Notes under the pieces: generated by a model | Told to the model about the DNA's origin: nothing | Databases searched by the model: none | The model's input: the letters and a program-made list of their open reading frames with translations, nothing else | Part shown: piece by piece, positions 9,864 to 20,697 of the stretch | Layout of the letters: every line of letters starts with the position of its first letter | How positions within the stretch are numbered: the first letter of the stretch is position 1 | Assembly: GCF_000226115.1 (NCBI RefSeq) | Contig: NC_016458.1 | Span: 5,924,001-5,988,000 of the forward strand | From: Thermothielavioides terrestris NRRL 8126 | Taxonomy: Eukaryota; Ascomycota; Sordariomycetes; Sordariales; Chaetomiaceae | DNA length: 64,000 nt | Reading direction: 5' to 3' | Position numbers and translations under genes: made by a program

Positions 9864-10961
9864 TGCGGAGAATGGCAAGCCTGCCTTAGGCGCTGGTTAA
9901 AAGGACGGCGTTGTAAGAGAGCTATCTGCACAGGGAGAAAGTTGACTACTCCCGACCTGTTCGAAAACCTGAAATCCTTCGGCACAAGCCTCCCCGAGGG
10001 CTCCGGTCTCCGAAATCTGGACCCAACAGCAGCGGGGCTTGCAGCGAACCCCCTCATTGCCCCGTCACACTAGCAGAGCTCAGCTGTTGTCTTTATTAAT
10101 TAATCCCCCAATCATCTACCAGACTTGGTAACACTTCCTCCTGTCAGCCCCCCATGCGCCTGGTGCTAGGCATTGTCAACTCCACCATTTCCTCAAGCTA
10201 TGGGGCCACCATCTGCTGTCATACCTTCTTCAAATCGATAAATTGGAAATCTCGGGGCCCAAGCCTGTCTGAAAAGTTCGGGGTTGTCAATAAGGTTGAT
10301 ATGTATTTCTGGTTACACCCCTGTTAATTAGAAGCTTTGTCACTCGCGATGTACTTTCCGGGTGCAAACTTGGCTAACTCACGAGGCCACGCGGTCAAGA
10401 GAGATCTATATGGGAGCCTTCTGAAGTATGCCGAGCACGGATTCCACACCAGTGATTTAACACCATTGGACAACCCACGCCATAGACGGCAGCATCCAGT
10501 AGCTTTGCTCCTTCGAGTAGGAGAAATACGGGAGGGATTGGAGGAGAAGGTCTAGGAAATTGAGGTGACCACAATTGTATCTAGACAATGCGCACGAGTT
10601 ATATATGCCAGTCTGGCTTGCAACACGTCTTCTGGTCTGCAGCTGAGAGGGGGTGAAAACGAAGACCGATTTGGCAGCAAACGGTGCTCAACCCTGGGCC
10701 TGTCGATGAGAGCCATCTCCATTCCGTCCGGTGCGTGGAATCGCACCGTCGCAGGTGCCCGTCGATGATTCATGGCACAGCTGATAGAAATACAGGTGAT
10801 AGAAATACGCTGTGCATGTCAACATCAAGGCCTCACGAGCGTGAAGTTGGCCTTGCCTTGGATTCCTGATGTGCATGGGCTCTGGTTGGTCGTTTATCAG
10901 TCATTTGAGTCTCAATTCGTAGGGCCCGATGCTTGAACTCATTGTTGAGGGCAGCATCTTT
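9864..10961. other. Intergenic, AT-richer
   Basis: About 1.1 kb between the mutarotase start and the ferroportin stop. No coding frame with splice signals or family resemblance was seen. Includes short A/T-rich patches such as TTAATTAATTAAT near 10095. Nothing else recognised. Confidence 0.6.
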
Positions 10962-12807
10962 TCATGCATCCACTTTAGGCCCGAGACACGACGGCGCGTG
11001 GATGAGGTGTCCCCTGCGTCGGCGCAGAAAGGAGGCATAGAGCCCACCCGCTACGTAGACGGCCACGCAGCTGACGAGAACGGGCCACTGGAACGAGTTG
11101 GGGTCCGACCAGATGATCGTCATGGCCCACGACAGCATGTCAAACACGTTCTGGAGCGATGTCTCGGTGGTGGAGAACACCCCCCTGCGATCGCCTTGAA
11201 CTTCCTGCACCGGGAATCAGCTAGCACACGGGGACACAAATGCGCAGGATGGAGGGAGAACATACATCCTGCACGATGTTCTGCGCCGATAGGTCGAATC
11301 CCCACAAACCAATACGACTGAAGGCCACAGCAGCGGCTAGTCCGGCAGCCGGCATGAGGCTGGCGGATGGGTAGCCACGCCCGTAGTAGGAGAAAAACCA
11401 CGAGGCGCCGCCAGCGAGCCACGCCATCTGCCAGCCGATAGACCACAGACCCGTGCGGATGACGCCGATGCGCTTCATCAGCCGGGGAGCGATCCAGGTG
11501 GCGCTGAGCTCGAAGATCGTCGACACGCCGCGGAGGATGCCTACCTGCCACATGCTGATGTGGGAAGCAAGCAGGTAGGTCAGCATCTGGCCGGAGAACG
11601 AGAGCACGGTGAGGTACAGCAGGGACAGCGAAAACGACGGGATGACTGCTGGATGGCCAAAGTAGAGGCGCAAGGTGGGAATCATGAGGACCTGCGCTGC
11701 CATGCGCTGAAGCCGCTGTCGGAAAGTGGTGTGCGGCGATGGCTGCCGGCTCTGCTCCTGGTGCGTACCAGCCTCCTCTGGGGGTAGCGGAGTGGACGGG
11801 GTCGCGGAACGGCGAAGTGTTGGGACCCTGCGGAATACCTGATGGTCTGTCAGCGCATTGTCCGAGCGATGTTGCAGCCTTTGAGTTCGAGAATGAATTA
11901 CCGTCTCGATACAGTAGTACTCCACCAGAACCGACGCCAAGTTCATGCCGAGCGTCAATAACACAGCAGCCGGGACCGACGCGGCGGCGATCAGCGCGAC
12001 ACTCAAGGGCCCAAGCAGCTTGCAGAACAGATCGATGCGGCGCATGCGCGCATTCATCGTCCTGCGGGCATCCTCGTCGCCCTCGGTAATCACAACGACC
12101 CAGTCCCTCTCGACCGAGACCAGATTCACGCCGGCAGCGAGTTTCTCGACGCAGGCCAAGACCACGGTGGCCGCGAAGAGCCCGCGACGCAGCATCTCGG
12201 GGCCGGGGGGCGGCAGCGCCAACATGGCCCAGAAGAGGCCGCACGAGGCGGCGACGGCGACGCGCTGGCCGATGATCGATGCGCGCACGACCGTCAGGCG
12301 GCTGGCGCGGTCGATCCAGGTGCCCGCGGGCGCGGTGAGGGCGACCGCGACCGCGTTGCGCGTGAGGGCGTAGATGGAGATGGGGAGGAGGTTGTCCGGG
12401 AAGACGGAGGCCAGGAAGTACACGACCGCGGCCTCGAACCAGCGCGAGTTCCATGTCGACAGGAAGTGGGAGGCGTAGAGGCGGATGGTCAATGACTTGG
12501 AGATGGCGATGGGAATGCGGTTGATGTTGCTACCGGGCAGCTCGCCGCCAACCTCTGCGATGCCGGGCTCATTGCCGCTGTAATTTGTCGACCCTGGGAG
12601 CTCCTCGTCGCCGGCTAGATCTCCTGGTCGAAGAGCTGGGGCTGTTGGTGTCAATTGCGAACCGGGTATGTGGGTGTCGCCCATCTTGTAGGTCCGGACG
12701 GCTAGTTGAGTTAACCCGGAGTTTGGACTCGCTGTCGTCTGAAAACTGAAAACGGGGCTGTTCTGGGACCGTTCCAGCCTGATAAATCTGGCGTCCAATT
12801 GGTTCAT
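10962..12807 (-). CDS. Ferroportin-type (SLC40) metal exporter
   Basis: Exons 12807-11902, 11838-11266 and 11204-10962, 573 residues. Ferroportins export Fe2+ (and related metals) across plasma or vacuolar membranes. Evidence is the start of the transmembrane domain (LYASHFLSTWNSRWFEAAVV), about ten further hydrophobic segments, FSRIGLWGFDL, the family element around QNIVQDEVQ.DRRGVFS, and the C-terminal helix. The second intron (11265-11205, GTATGT...GTGCAG) is obligatory because the frame otherwise stops. The first (11901-11839, 63 bp, GTAATT...CATCAG) is inferred: it is stop-free and a multiple of three, but removing it gives ETVFRRVPTLR, matching the family's short loop. If retained the protein is 594 residues. 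The first 100 residues are a disordered N-terminal extension. An alternative start is the Met at about residue 42. Confidence 0.88.
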
Positions 12808-13406
12808 TCTCGCATTTAGCCAGCTTTCGACGCCAGCGCTTCTCGGAACACCATCGCCCTGTTAACGAACATACATCTCGGCCCAGCCCAAATGTTCTTG
12901 CTGAATGCCTTCGACACCGCCACTGTAACCGTGACCATTATGTTTCTAAATGTTATAATCCGTATACTGACAGTTGACTGGCGGAGAGCAGTATCGTTGA
13001 AAAATTCCGAGCTTACCTAGGTAGCCAATCGATCAATCAAGCAAGTTCTTGTGGTAGTTGTTGCGGGTTGTTGTTGGACCACTGAGCTAAAAACTTTGGT
13101 TGTCCCATTTGTTATTAGGACTTTAGCTCAGGGCCGTTATATTCTGACAGTTGTCTCCTATAGCACAGGGTGCAGTCTGACAGAGCCGCCCCATGTATCG
13201 GTAAACTTTCTCATGAGGAGTATCTCACTGTATATGGCAGTGTGCTGAGCTTCCCGTGCGTTCTGCTGGGGCGGTGACCAGTGTCTAAGCTCTCACTAAG
13301 AGGTGACCTCCCCTGAAAGGCTGAAACCATGACATGCCCTCGAGAGCTCATCCTCTAGTGCCAGGACCAAGCCAACTCGCATTATTTTCCAGCGCTACGC
13401 CTTCGT
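12808..13406. other. Intergenic
   Basis: About 600 bp, 5' of the ferroportin gene and 3' of the sulfatase. An ACCTAGGT palindrome lies near 13014-13021; such palindromes are common in fungal intergenic DNA. No gene recognised. Confidence 0.55.
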
Positions 13407-14909
13407 CTACGATCTCGGCCCCTTCACGCCAAACGGTTTGTTCTCATACATCTTAATCCCATCGCCCTTCGTCTCAGGCCTGTCCACATCCAAGTCCCAC
13501 TTGTCCGGCACGGCCAGGCCGGCGTCCAGATGGTGCTTGTTCAGCAACACCGAGACGCCGTCGCGGTACAGCCACGGATCGTTGGTCCTCCGCTGCCAGT
13601 CCTCGAGCCGGCCGCGCAGCTCGGCCAGGACCTCCGCGTACGCGGGATCCCGCGCGAGGTCCCGCACCTCGGCCGGGTCGTCGACCAGGTCGAACAGCTG
13701 CTCGGGCGGGCGGAAGAAGTAGTCGCGCAGCGGCCGGGCGCCGATCTTCTTCTCCTCCACCGCCGGGTCGGCGGCGCCCACGTTGTTGCGCACGTCCTCC
13801 CAGGTGAGCGAGCCGTACAGGTCGTTGGCGAACGGGAAGTCCAGCCGCCAGGCGATGTTGCGGTGGTACTTGTACCGCTCCGTGCGCAGGAACCGCGTCG
13901 GCCAGTAGTTGGTCGCCTCGTGGAACGTGTGCGAGCCGAACACGTGGTCCCACCCGGGCTGCCGCTCCGTCGCGCCCAGGATGCCCAGGAACGACCGGCC
14001 GGCCCGCTCGTCGCTCTTGGGCAGCGCGTTGAACGCCGGCCCGAGCGTCCACTCCAGGATCGTCGGCAGCACGTCCACGTAGGAGACCAGGTTCGGGTTG
14101 ACCGACGCCGGCAGCTCCGGGTGCCGGATGATCAGCGGCAGGCGGACGCCCGCGTCGAACAGCGTGGTCTTGGAGTTGAGGAAGGGCGGGCCGTTGTCGC
14201 TGATAAAGATGACCAGCGTGCTGTCGGCGAGCCCGGACTGGCGCAGCTTGTCCAGGATCCTGCCCACGCCCTGGTCCAGACGGCTGATGGCCTCGGCGTA
14301 GCTGGCCAGCTCCTGGCGGACGCCCGGCGTGTCGCTCAGGAACTCGGGGATCGTCACGTCCTCGGGCCGGTACTTGACCTTCTTGATGCCCGCGTCGAAC
14401 GGCTCGTCGTTGCCGAAGCCGCCCCGGGTGCGGTCCCGGTGCGGATCGTGGTAGCCGACCGTGAGCCAGAACGGACGGCCGTCGGCTTTGGAAGCTTCGA
14501 ATACTTCTGCCGCCCGGTCGGCGCTCCAGAAGACATCCCGGGTCAGGCTCTCGGCCTTGTACTCCCAGGGATAGACGGCATCGGGGCCGACGTGGATTTT
14601 GCCCACGATGCCGGTGAGGTAGCCGTGTCTGGACAAGATTGCCGGGCCAGTGTCGATGTGGTCGAAAGTCATGAAGTGGTGCTTGCCGCTCTGTAGGCCG
14701 TACTGCCCGTTCTGATGGGTGTGCATGCCCGTGTAGATGGTCGAGCGACTGCCGCTGCACGACGCAGTGCTGGCGAACGCATAGTCGAACCGGATGCCCT
14801 CCGAGGCGAGCTTGTCGATGTTGGGCGTCTTGATGTAGGAGCAGCCATAGCAGCCCAGCTGCTTGCCCAAGTCATCTGCCACGAGCAAGAGGACGTTCTT
14901 GCGTGCCAT
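13407..14909 (-). CDS. Sulfatase, SGSH (N-sulfoglucosamine sulfohydrolase)-like
   Basis: Single exon, 500 residues, starting at the first ATG in the frame (MARKNVLLLVADDLGKQLG). Sulfatases hydrolyse sulfate esters or N-sulfates using a formylglycine made from Cys. Metal ligands DD are at 12-13, and the active-site cysteine is C51 in CSGSRSTIYTG. SGSH-like blocks follow: NGQYGL, LSRHGYLTGIVGKIHVGP and FISDNGPP. The core motif has Gly where formylglycine-generating enzymes expect Pro or Ala (C-x-P-x-R). No signal peptide is visible and no in-frame ATG lies upstream to supply one, so the protein is predicted to be cytosolic unless an unseen 5' exon exists. It lies next to a rhamnogalacturonase; its substrate is unknown. 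Confidence 0.9.
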   Translation of the reverse strand: MARKNVLLLVADDLGKQLGCYGCSYIKTPNIDKLASEGIRFDYAFASTASCSGSRSTIYTGMHTHQNGQYGLQSGKHHFMTFDHIDTGPAILSRHGYLTGIVGKIHVGPDAVYPWEYKAESLTRDVFWSADRAAEVFEASKADGRPFWLTVGYHDPHRDRTRGGFGNDEPFDAGIKKVKYRPEDVTIPEFLSDTPGVRQELASYAEAISRLDQGVGRILDKLRQSGLADSTLVIFISDNGPPFLNSKTTLFDAGVRLPLIIRHPELPASVNPNLVSYVDVLPTILEWTLGPAFNALPKSDERAGRSFLGILGATERQPGWDHVFGSHTFHEATNYWPTRFLRTERYKYHRNIAWRLDFPFANDLYGSLTWEDVRNNVGAADPAVEEKKIGARPLRDYFFRPPEQLFDLVDDPAEVRDLARDPAYAEVLAELRGRLEDWQRRTNDPWLYRDGVSVLLNKHHLDAGLAVPDKWDLDVDRPETKGDGIKMYENKPFGVKGPRS

Positions 14910-15518
14910 CCTTCCGTGGGATGTAGAGAGGACGCTCAAAACGGAAAGATCGCTTAACGGGGAAGACCTCAATAGATGAGGATGATTGGCTTGGGGGCTG
15001 AACAAGGCGGCGTAGTTGCCGCAGGTTTTCGTGGAGGTACGGGATTTACCTAGCTTAATCCTGACGGTCAGGGAGCACAGAGAAAGGATAGATACGAGAT
15101 ATTTTCTAGGCTCGGTGACTTCGGGCACCGCGTAGTGTCTGTCTTCTGTGCAAGCTACGAGGGACTAACAACGTATGAACATTGTGGAGAAGCTAGTGAA
15201 CGAAGGAACGTTGACCCGGAGTTGTCATTTGGCGCCACATTAGCTGGGAATGTCGTGATCGCAAAACGGCGCTTGATTATCCACCTCTATGAAATATCTC
15301 CGCCGGAAATAACCACGTCTGCACCACCTTGTGCGAGGGAGGCCGTGCTGTTTCCATGCGCTCCACTTACATCCCGCAGCGGGCCATCAAGCAGGGCCGC
15401 TCGCCATTTGCTTTGCCGATTCGTGAGTTGTCGAACACACCCCTTTTCGCTTCTTCGACACCATAACTTGCTCTTCTCTCGCAGTCCTCCGTTAGTCGAG
15501 TTGCGGACGGCTGAGGAC
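14910..15518. other. Intergenic between sulfatase and rhamnogalacturonase
   Basis: About 600 bp containing the sulfatase promoter and the 3' end region of the GH28 gene. Nothing specific recognised. Confidence 0.5.
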
Positions 15519-17362
15519 CTAAAAGCTTCCCCAGTAATGCTTATCGTAGTCTCCAGACGGCTTCCACAGCGGTGCTGGCGTGTAGACCGGAATCGGGATG
15601 TTGGCTGCGATACATCATTAGACACACGCCTGTCCAAGGTCATGTTTGCTTCACTTACTCCCGTAGCCCGTGTTCGGGACCGCCCAAGTCGGCGAGGGTG
15701 GTGCAACCCAGTTTGTAGGCGACGCGGTGACAGTGATAGTGCTCGTGTACGGAGCCGGAGCCTCGCCTGGCGCAAGTGCCCTGATTCCGTTGCCGGGGCC
15801 GTAGGAATCGTCGCCGGTGCCGAATACGTTGCTGATCTTGTTCACCACGTAGTCGTTCGTCTCGGTCCATACGGAAAAGTCCTCCACTGTCACATTCGTG
15901 GCGAATGTCAGATCGTTGGCGATTAAGTAGAGCGGTGGTCGTTGGACTCCGTTGGCCACGGATCCTGTTTTGCGTTATGCGTTGTCAGCTCGATTCGGCA
16001 GCCAATCCTCTCTCTTCGGCCATGAGCCTTACCGGAGAAGTTCCTGAACACTAGATTGCTCAGAGCCACGGATCCCGTATCAGGCGTATTGGTGTTTTGC
16101 CAGTACTGGTTGATGTCTAGGCCGTAGAGTGATGCCTTGGACCGGAAGTTCTCAAAAGTCACGTTGGTGACATAGCCCGACCCGCCGGGGTAAGTCTTGA
16201 TGAAGGCGATGTTATTGCCTTGGATGATGCTGATGTTCCGAGCATGCTGTGAGAGGTGGAAGGTATGTGTTAGCTCTGACGACCGCGCCACACCCGGGCG
16301 GCTTTGACTGACAATATTCGCAATAGACGCTGAGACGTTCAGACTGCCGATGGAGATGCCGGAGCCCGCTTGGTTGCAAACGAGGTTCTCTACCAGCGCG
16401 TGGTTGGACGGGCTTTTGACTGAGACGCATTCGTCTCTGTTGGTCACCTGAAGGCAAGGCAAGTAGTTAGTGGATTTAGCAATCACGTAGTTGCTGGGCG
16501 CTGAGACAGCGATATCTCACTTCAATGTCGTGGACCCAGTAGTTCGTCCCCACCACGTCGACTCCGTCATACGACCCAAGATTAGCTCCACGGATTGTCA
16601 GATGATAGACTTCGAGGTTGACAGCAAAGTCAAAGACGATGTGGAACTTCGGACTATCGACCAAGATCAGGTCGTGCACGGAGGCGTTGATGGGGGAGAT
16701 CAGCCGGATCAAGCGAGGTCGATCAGTGCTGACGGTTGCTCGTCAGTGTCACCCTCTATCTTATGTCGTGGAAGACTTACTTATTTGCGTTACGCCAGAG
16801 GTACCCCTGGCCCTGAAATGCGCCCTTACCGGTGGAGGAGAAGAATTCGAAGTCAACCGCTGCGTCCTGTCAGCAGGCGCAGTTCAAGCCAAACCGCCAG
16901 GGATTCCCAGTCCCACTGACCGTTCACAATGACAAGGCCGTTCTCTAGAAACAGATGGTCGCCCTCGCCGTTAATGGTGTCGTTCAACGGCTGAACCCCT
17001 GCATATCCCTGCAGGATCAACTCACGGCTCACTGAGTAGTTGCCGCCGTACCCAAGGCTGATGAGCCCCTCGAGCTGGAATGCCCAATTCGTTCCGTTGC
17101 TCAGCACGACCGATCTGTTGAGAAGATATTCACCCTGTGGCACAACGAGCCTGCTCCCCGGATGATGGAGCACACAGCGCCTAAAGGTCGCTTCGAGTGC
17201 GTCTGCAATGTCTGTTGAGTTGTCGTTGACAGCCCCGTAATGGAGGACATTGCATTCTCGGGTCTTGTGAGCCAGGCTCGTCGTCGGGCCAACAGGCCCG
17301 ATCAGTTGGGCTGCTCCGAAGCCCGCCGAATGGAGCAACAACGAGACCGTGGTGAGCTTCAT
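15519..17362 (-). CDS. Secreted GH28 rhamnogalacturonase
   Basis: Seven exons: 17362-16921, 16859-16781, 16728-16521, 16447-16313, 16246-16033, 15964-15659 and 15604-15519. The protein has 489 residues and the frame closes through all six junctions. GH28 rhamnogalacturonases cut the alternating GalA-Rha backbone of pectin RG-I outside the cell. A signal peptide (about 1-18, ending GAAQ) is followed by a right-handed beta-helix. Motifs are DFEFFSSTGKGA, SVHDLILVDSPKFH, DGVDVVGTNYWVHD (D228, D231) and VTNRDECVSVKSP (D248, E249). The usual polygalacturonase GHG is replaced by SGISIGS, as in rhamnogalacturonases. The last exon (VYTPAPLWKPSGDYDKHYW) lies behind a GTAAGT intron at 15658-15605; reading through that intron stops after two bases' worth of codons. 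Several N-glycosylation sequons are present. Confidence 0.9.
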
Positions 17363-18190
17363 CTAGCTTTGGGCAGAAAAGTTGGGGTTGTTGTGGGGGG
17401 TTGCAGAACCTGAGTGAACCCGAACGCTGCGGCTGCACATGCTCGAGGAGTCTTTTATCCGTTGCCGTCCACATTCATGAACGGATATACCGAGTATGCA
17501 CTCAAGGTAGATACCAGGTACCCTCCTCTCTAGGTCCCTAATTTGGCACCAGCGTCTCCATCTTGATGTCGAGCAAGGACAGGGATACAATGTCGTCATT
17601 TAGGTGAAGTAGCATCCATAGTCATCGAGTCACTAATCGGCGCAACAAATTCACCAGGAGGCCGGCCTTGAACGAGCATCGTGCGACACCTTACACAGTA
17701 GTCTCCTAGGTAGTCAGTAACTCTCTCGCGCTTCCCTCCAGTAGCTTTTCCAGGAGCTACTACGTACCTACTGAGCGAGGTACTAACGGCCAGCCAGGAT
17801 TGAGTTATTCCTCTATTGGTGGAATATTCAGTCGTGCTATACCAACTCCGTGGTCACCATCCCGACTCTCGAGCCCTTAACGCTCAAACCAGAGGAGTCA
17901 GGGCCACACCTGTTGGGACATCTGTTAACGCCGTGGCTTCTACGCTAACTCAGAGGGCTGTTCCAGGGCAGGAGGACGCCGCAGACTAAGTAGGCTTGTA
18001 GGCGCTTTTGGAGGAGACTCGGGATGGATGAACTGAATATGTACGCACAGATGTGCCATTGTCAGCATGTTTCCGTCTCGCAGTCATTCCTGGCTCTCAT
18101 CCCAATACATGGCTGCCTGGGCTCACCCGGGTTCTGCCCCTGATTCCTCCGTCACAGCCTGAACTGTGGTTGTTCTCAGATACAAAGACT
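17363..18190. other. Intergenic with a small inverted repeat
   Basis: About 830 bp holding the GH28 promoter and the 3' flank of the transporter. AGTAGCT...AGCTACT around 17741-17763 forms a 7-bp-arm hairpin. Several CTAGGTA-like palindromes occur. No gene seen. Confidence 0.5.
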
Positions 18191-19939
18191 CTAGCTGTCA
18201 AACCTGAAGTCCAGCCTCTTGTTACCCAGGGCCTCGTTCTCCTCCAGATACCGCGACTTCTCCTCGCTGCTCATGCTATCCCACACCGCGCGCTTCCTGG
18301 CGTTCCTCCACGCGTAGTAGGCCTTGGCCAGCACGTACGCCACAACAGTGGCCACGTTGATGGCGATGAGCTGTCCGTTGCCGCGGGTGTACAGCGGCTT
18401 GTCGTCGTCGCGGTAGATGTTGGACGACGCGATGCCCGACAGCTGGATGGTGATGTTGTACAGCGCCGCGCTGACGGCCCGCGTGCGCACCGCGTTGCTG
18501 AGCCGCGAGCACCAGCCCACGTGCGCCGCGTGCATCGACGGCCACCCCAGCAGCACGAAGCTCAGCGCGTACTCGCTCCACGGGTGCCGGCTGAGGCTCT
18601 CGCCCAGCCGGTACTGCGCGATGAGCAGGGGCAGCGTCCACAGCTGCGAGAACACGCCGATGATGGAGATCTCGTGGAATCGCTCCGTCAGGTACGTGAT
18701 CCACAGGAGGTTGATGGAGGCGAACACGGTGACCGGGATGCCGAGGAGAGTGACTTCGAATGTGTTGAATTTGAGGGCCTTCAGAGACAGGGTCAGGTAC
18801 GTCTTGGGCGGTGCCGTGGGGATCTCGAAGAGCATGCCGATGATGTATACCGGCCACAGGTCGTAGTCTTTCAGACTCCGCCAGAGCATCGGGAGTGTCA
18901 GGGGCTGGCGGTTGTGCATGTCGCCCTTGGAGGGATCGTCGCGCAGCACCCGGTTCACGATAATCTTCTCCTCGCGCTCCGAGAAGTAGCCCGACGGGTT
19001 CCACCACGTCTTGGTCTGGCTGGGACCCGGAACCAGAAACAAGAAGCTCAGGACTCCGATGACGAAGCTGATGAGCGCCTCGATGAGAAACAACCAGCGC
19101 CATCCCTCCCTGCCGGCAACGCCGCGCATGTGCAGCACCCCGTATGCGATGAACGACGCGATGACGCCCGAGATGGAGTCGACAAACCAGAAGAGCGCCA
19201 GGCGGATCGGCATCTCGCCCTTCTTGTAGAAGTACGAGAGATACAGGATCGCGTCGGGGATGAAGCCGCCCATGAAGAGGCCGATGAAGAAGCGGCAGGC
19301 GAAGAAGCCCGCCCGGTTGTGCATGAAGAACTGCCCGCCCGAGGCAAAGCTCCAGAGGATGATCTGCACCGGAATCCATCTGTCGGGGCCCAGCCACTTG
19401 CCGATCATCTGCGAAGGGATTTCGGAGATGAGGAAGCCGATGCGGTACATGTTCTGCGCGTTGTTGTAGTCGTTGGTGTTGATGTTGATGTCGTCGAGAA
19501 GGTTGTCAGCGACGGCGTTGCCGAGGTTGCCTCGGTCGATGTTGAGCGCGAAGAACATGACGAGAATCCACAGGAAGATCTTCCAGTCCGTCTTCCGTCT
19601 CACCGACCGCTCCTCGCGGTAGGTCCAGCGGTGGGATGGGTCGAATCGATGTAGGTTCTCGTAGCCCGGCTGGGGGTAGTAGTGGCGGGCCAGGGCCGGG
19701 TCGTCGAAGACGCTGCGGACGGTCGCGATGGCATCGAGATCTCGAGGTCGGTTTCTTCTCCTGAAGAGTTGGACGAAGCCGTGCGACTGATCGGGGTCCT
19801 CAGGCTCTACGAGATCGCCGCCATCAACGGCGGTGACAGTGTACTTGGCGTCCGCGTCTCCCTTCTGCTCGAGGCTGGATTCGGGCTGGGTGGAGCCACG
19901 GCTCTCATCACCGGACGTGATATCGGAGGCGGTACCCAT
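18191..19939 (-). CDS. MFS transporter, anion:cation symporter (Dal5-like) family
   Basis: Single exon, 582 residues, from the first ATG (MGTASDITSGDES). About 140 cytosolic residues precede TM1 (FLWILVMFFALNIDRGNLGNA), followed by about 12 membrane segments. Family marks are NIDRGNLGNA, the RIGFLISEIPSQMIGKWLGP block, RFFIGLFMGG and the GW RWLFLIEALISF element after TM5-6. The ACS family moves organic anions and vitamins such as allantoate and nicotinate, and in fungi probably sugar acids. The gene is divergent from the PL26-like lyase and adjacent to the rhamnogalacturonase, so import of rhamnose, galacturonate or RG oligosaccharides is a reasonable inference. The substrate cannot be read from the sequence. 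Confidence 0.9.
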   Translation of the reverse strand: MGTASDITSGDESRGSTQPESSLEQKGDADAKYTVTAVDGGDLVEPEDPDQSHGFVQLFRRRNRPRDLDAIATVRSVFDDPALARHYYPQPGYENLHRFDPSHRWTYREERSVRRKTDWKIFLWILVMFFALNIDRGNLGNAVADNLLDDININTNDYNNAQNMYRIGFLISEIPSQMIGKWLGPDRWIPVQIILWSFASGGQFFMHNRAGFFACRFFIGLFMGGFIPDAILYLSYFYKKGEMPIRLALFWFVDSISGVIASFIAYGVLHMRGVAGREGWRWLFLIEALISFVIGVLSFLFLVPGPSQTKTWWNPSGYFSEREEKIIVNRVLRDDPSKGDMHNRQPLTLPMLWRSLKDYDLWPVYIIGMLFEIPTAPPKTYLTLSLKALKFNTFEVTLLGIPVTVFASINLLWITYLTERFHEISIIGVFSQLWTLPLLIAQYRLGESLSRHPWSEYALSFVLLGWPSMHAAHVGWCSRLSNAVRTRAVSAALYNITIQLSGIASSNIYRDDDKPLYTRGNGQLIAINVATVVAYVLAKAYYAWRNARKRAVWDSMSSEEKSRYLEENEALGNKRLDFRFDS

Positions 19940-20697
19940 GCCTACTGATTGCTGTTCACGATGAAGGGGAACTGAGCGGGACAAAGCTCCGGTAAGGAGG
20001 GTGCTGATGGCCAAGACAGTCAGCCAGACGGGGACCCGAGCTCTGCGGCGGCTTTCATTCAGTCGGCATCTCCACGTGGCGAAGGAAAAGCCCGCCGTCA
20101 AGAACACCAATGTTCACTATCTATGTAACCTGCCTCCATGGAACCAACCATGAATTCGTGATCTACGGTAGAGGTGATGTGACCGCCGGATGGAGCTGGA
20201 TGGCCCACATCAACGACGAACTTCAGTCGGCCGTTGAGCCGCATGTAGAAAGACTGCCCGCGATATCCCCGGGGTTTCTCTGCCGGTTTGTCCACATCCA
20301 TGGATAAGGCTTCAGACACTCTTTGGCGGTCCTAATGCTAAATCCTTCGACGGAGGTTGGTCTCGGGTAATCGTGTCCACTTGCCTCGAGGCCTCGATGT
20401 CGCAATCACTAGGGTGGATGAGAAATACTAACCCGGCACTCCGTTATCGCCGCCATATAGCAACCAATAGTTGACTGCCTGAGCTCCAAGAATGTGTGAG
20501 TGGTAGCTCCAAGCTAGCGGCTTGCCGAGCTGTTAACAACGCTGCGGTAGTGGTTGTGCGACCTCGCTCACCAGACAGGCGCAACCCCCCCTTGTTCATC
20601 GGGGCCCAGCCGCCCCGGACGTCTTCACTCTGTTCGGTGTTTTGAGGACCGAATCTCCTTGTTTCCCTTTTTACACTCGGTTTATTCTATCCCGGCC
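19940..20697. promoter_or_regulatory. Divergent promoter region of transporter and PL26-like lyase
   Basis: About 760 bp between two divergent start codons. It must contain both promoters and could be a shared control region. No specific factor site was identified with confidence. Confidence 0.4.

Noticed and set aside
15651..15659. GH28 stop codon at 15651
   Set aside because: Reading to this stop runs into a GTAAGT donor; a further exon to 15519 restores the family-like C-terminus.
15135..15926. 263-codon + frame
   Set aside because: It begins with GTG and runs antisense through the last GH28 exons.
20554..20697. Upstream extension of the PL26-like protein
   Set aside because: The frame is open but starts with TTG; the first ATG is 20698.
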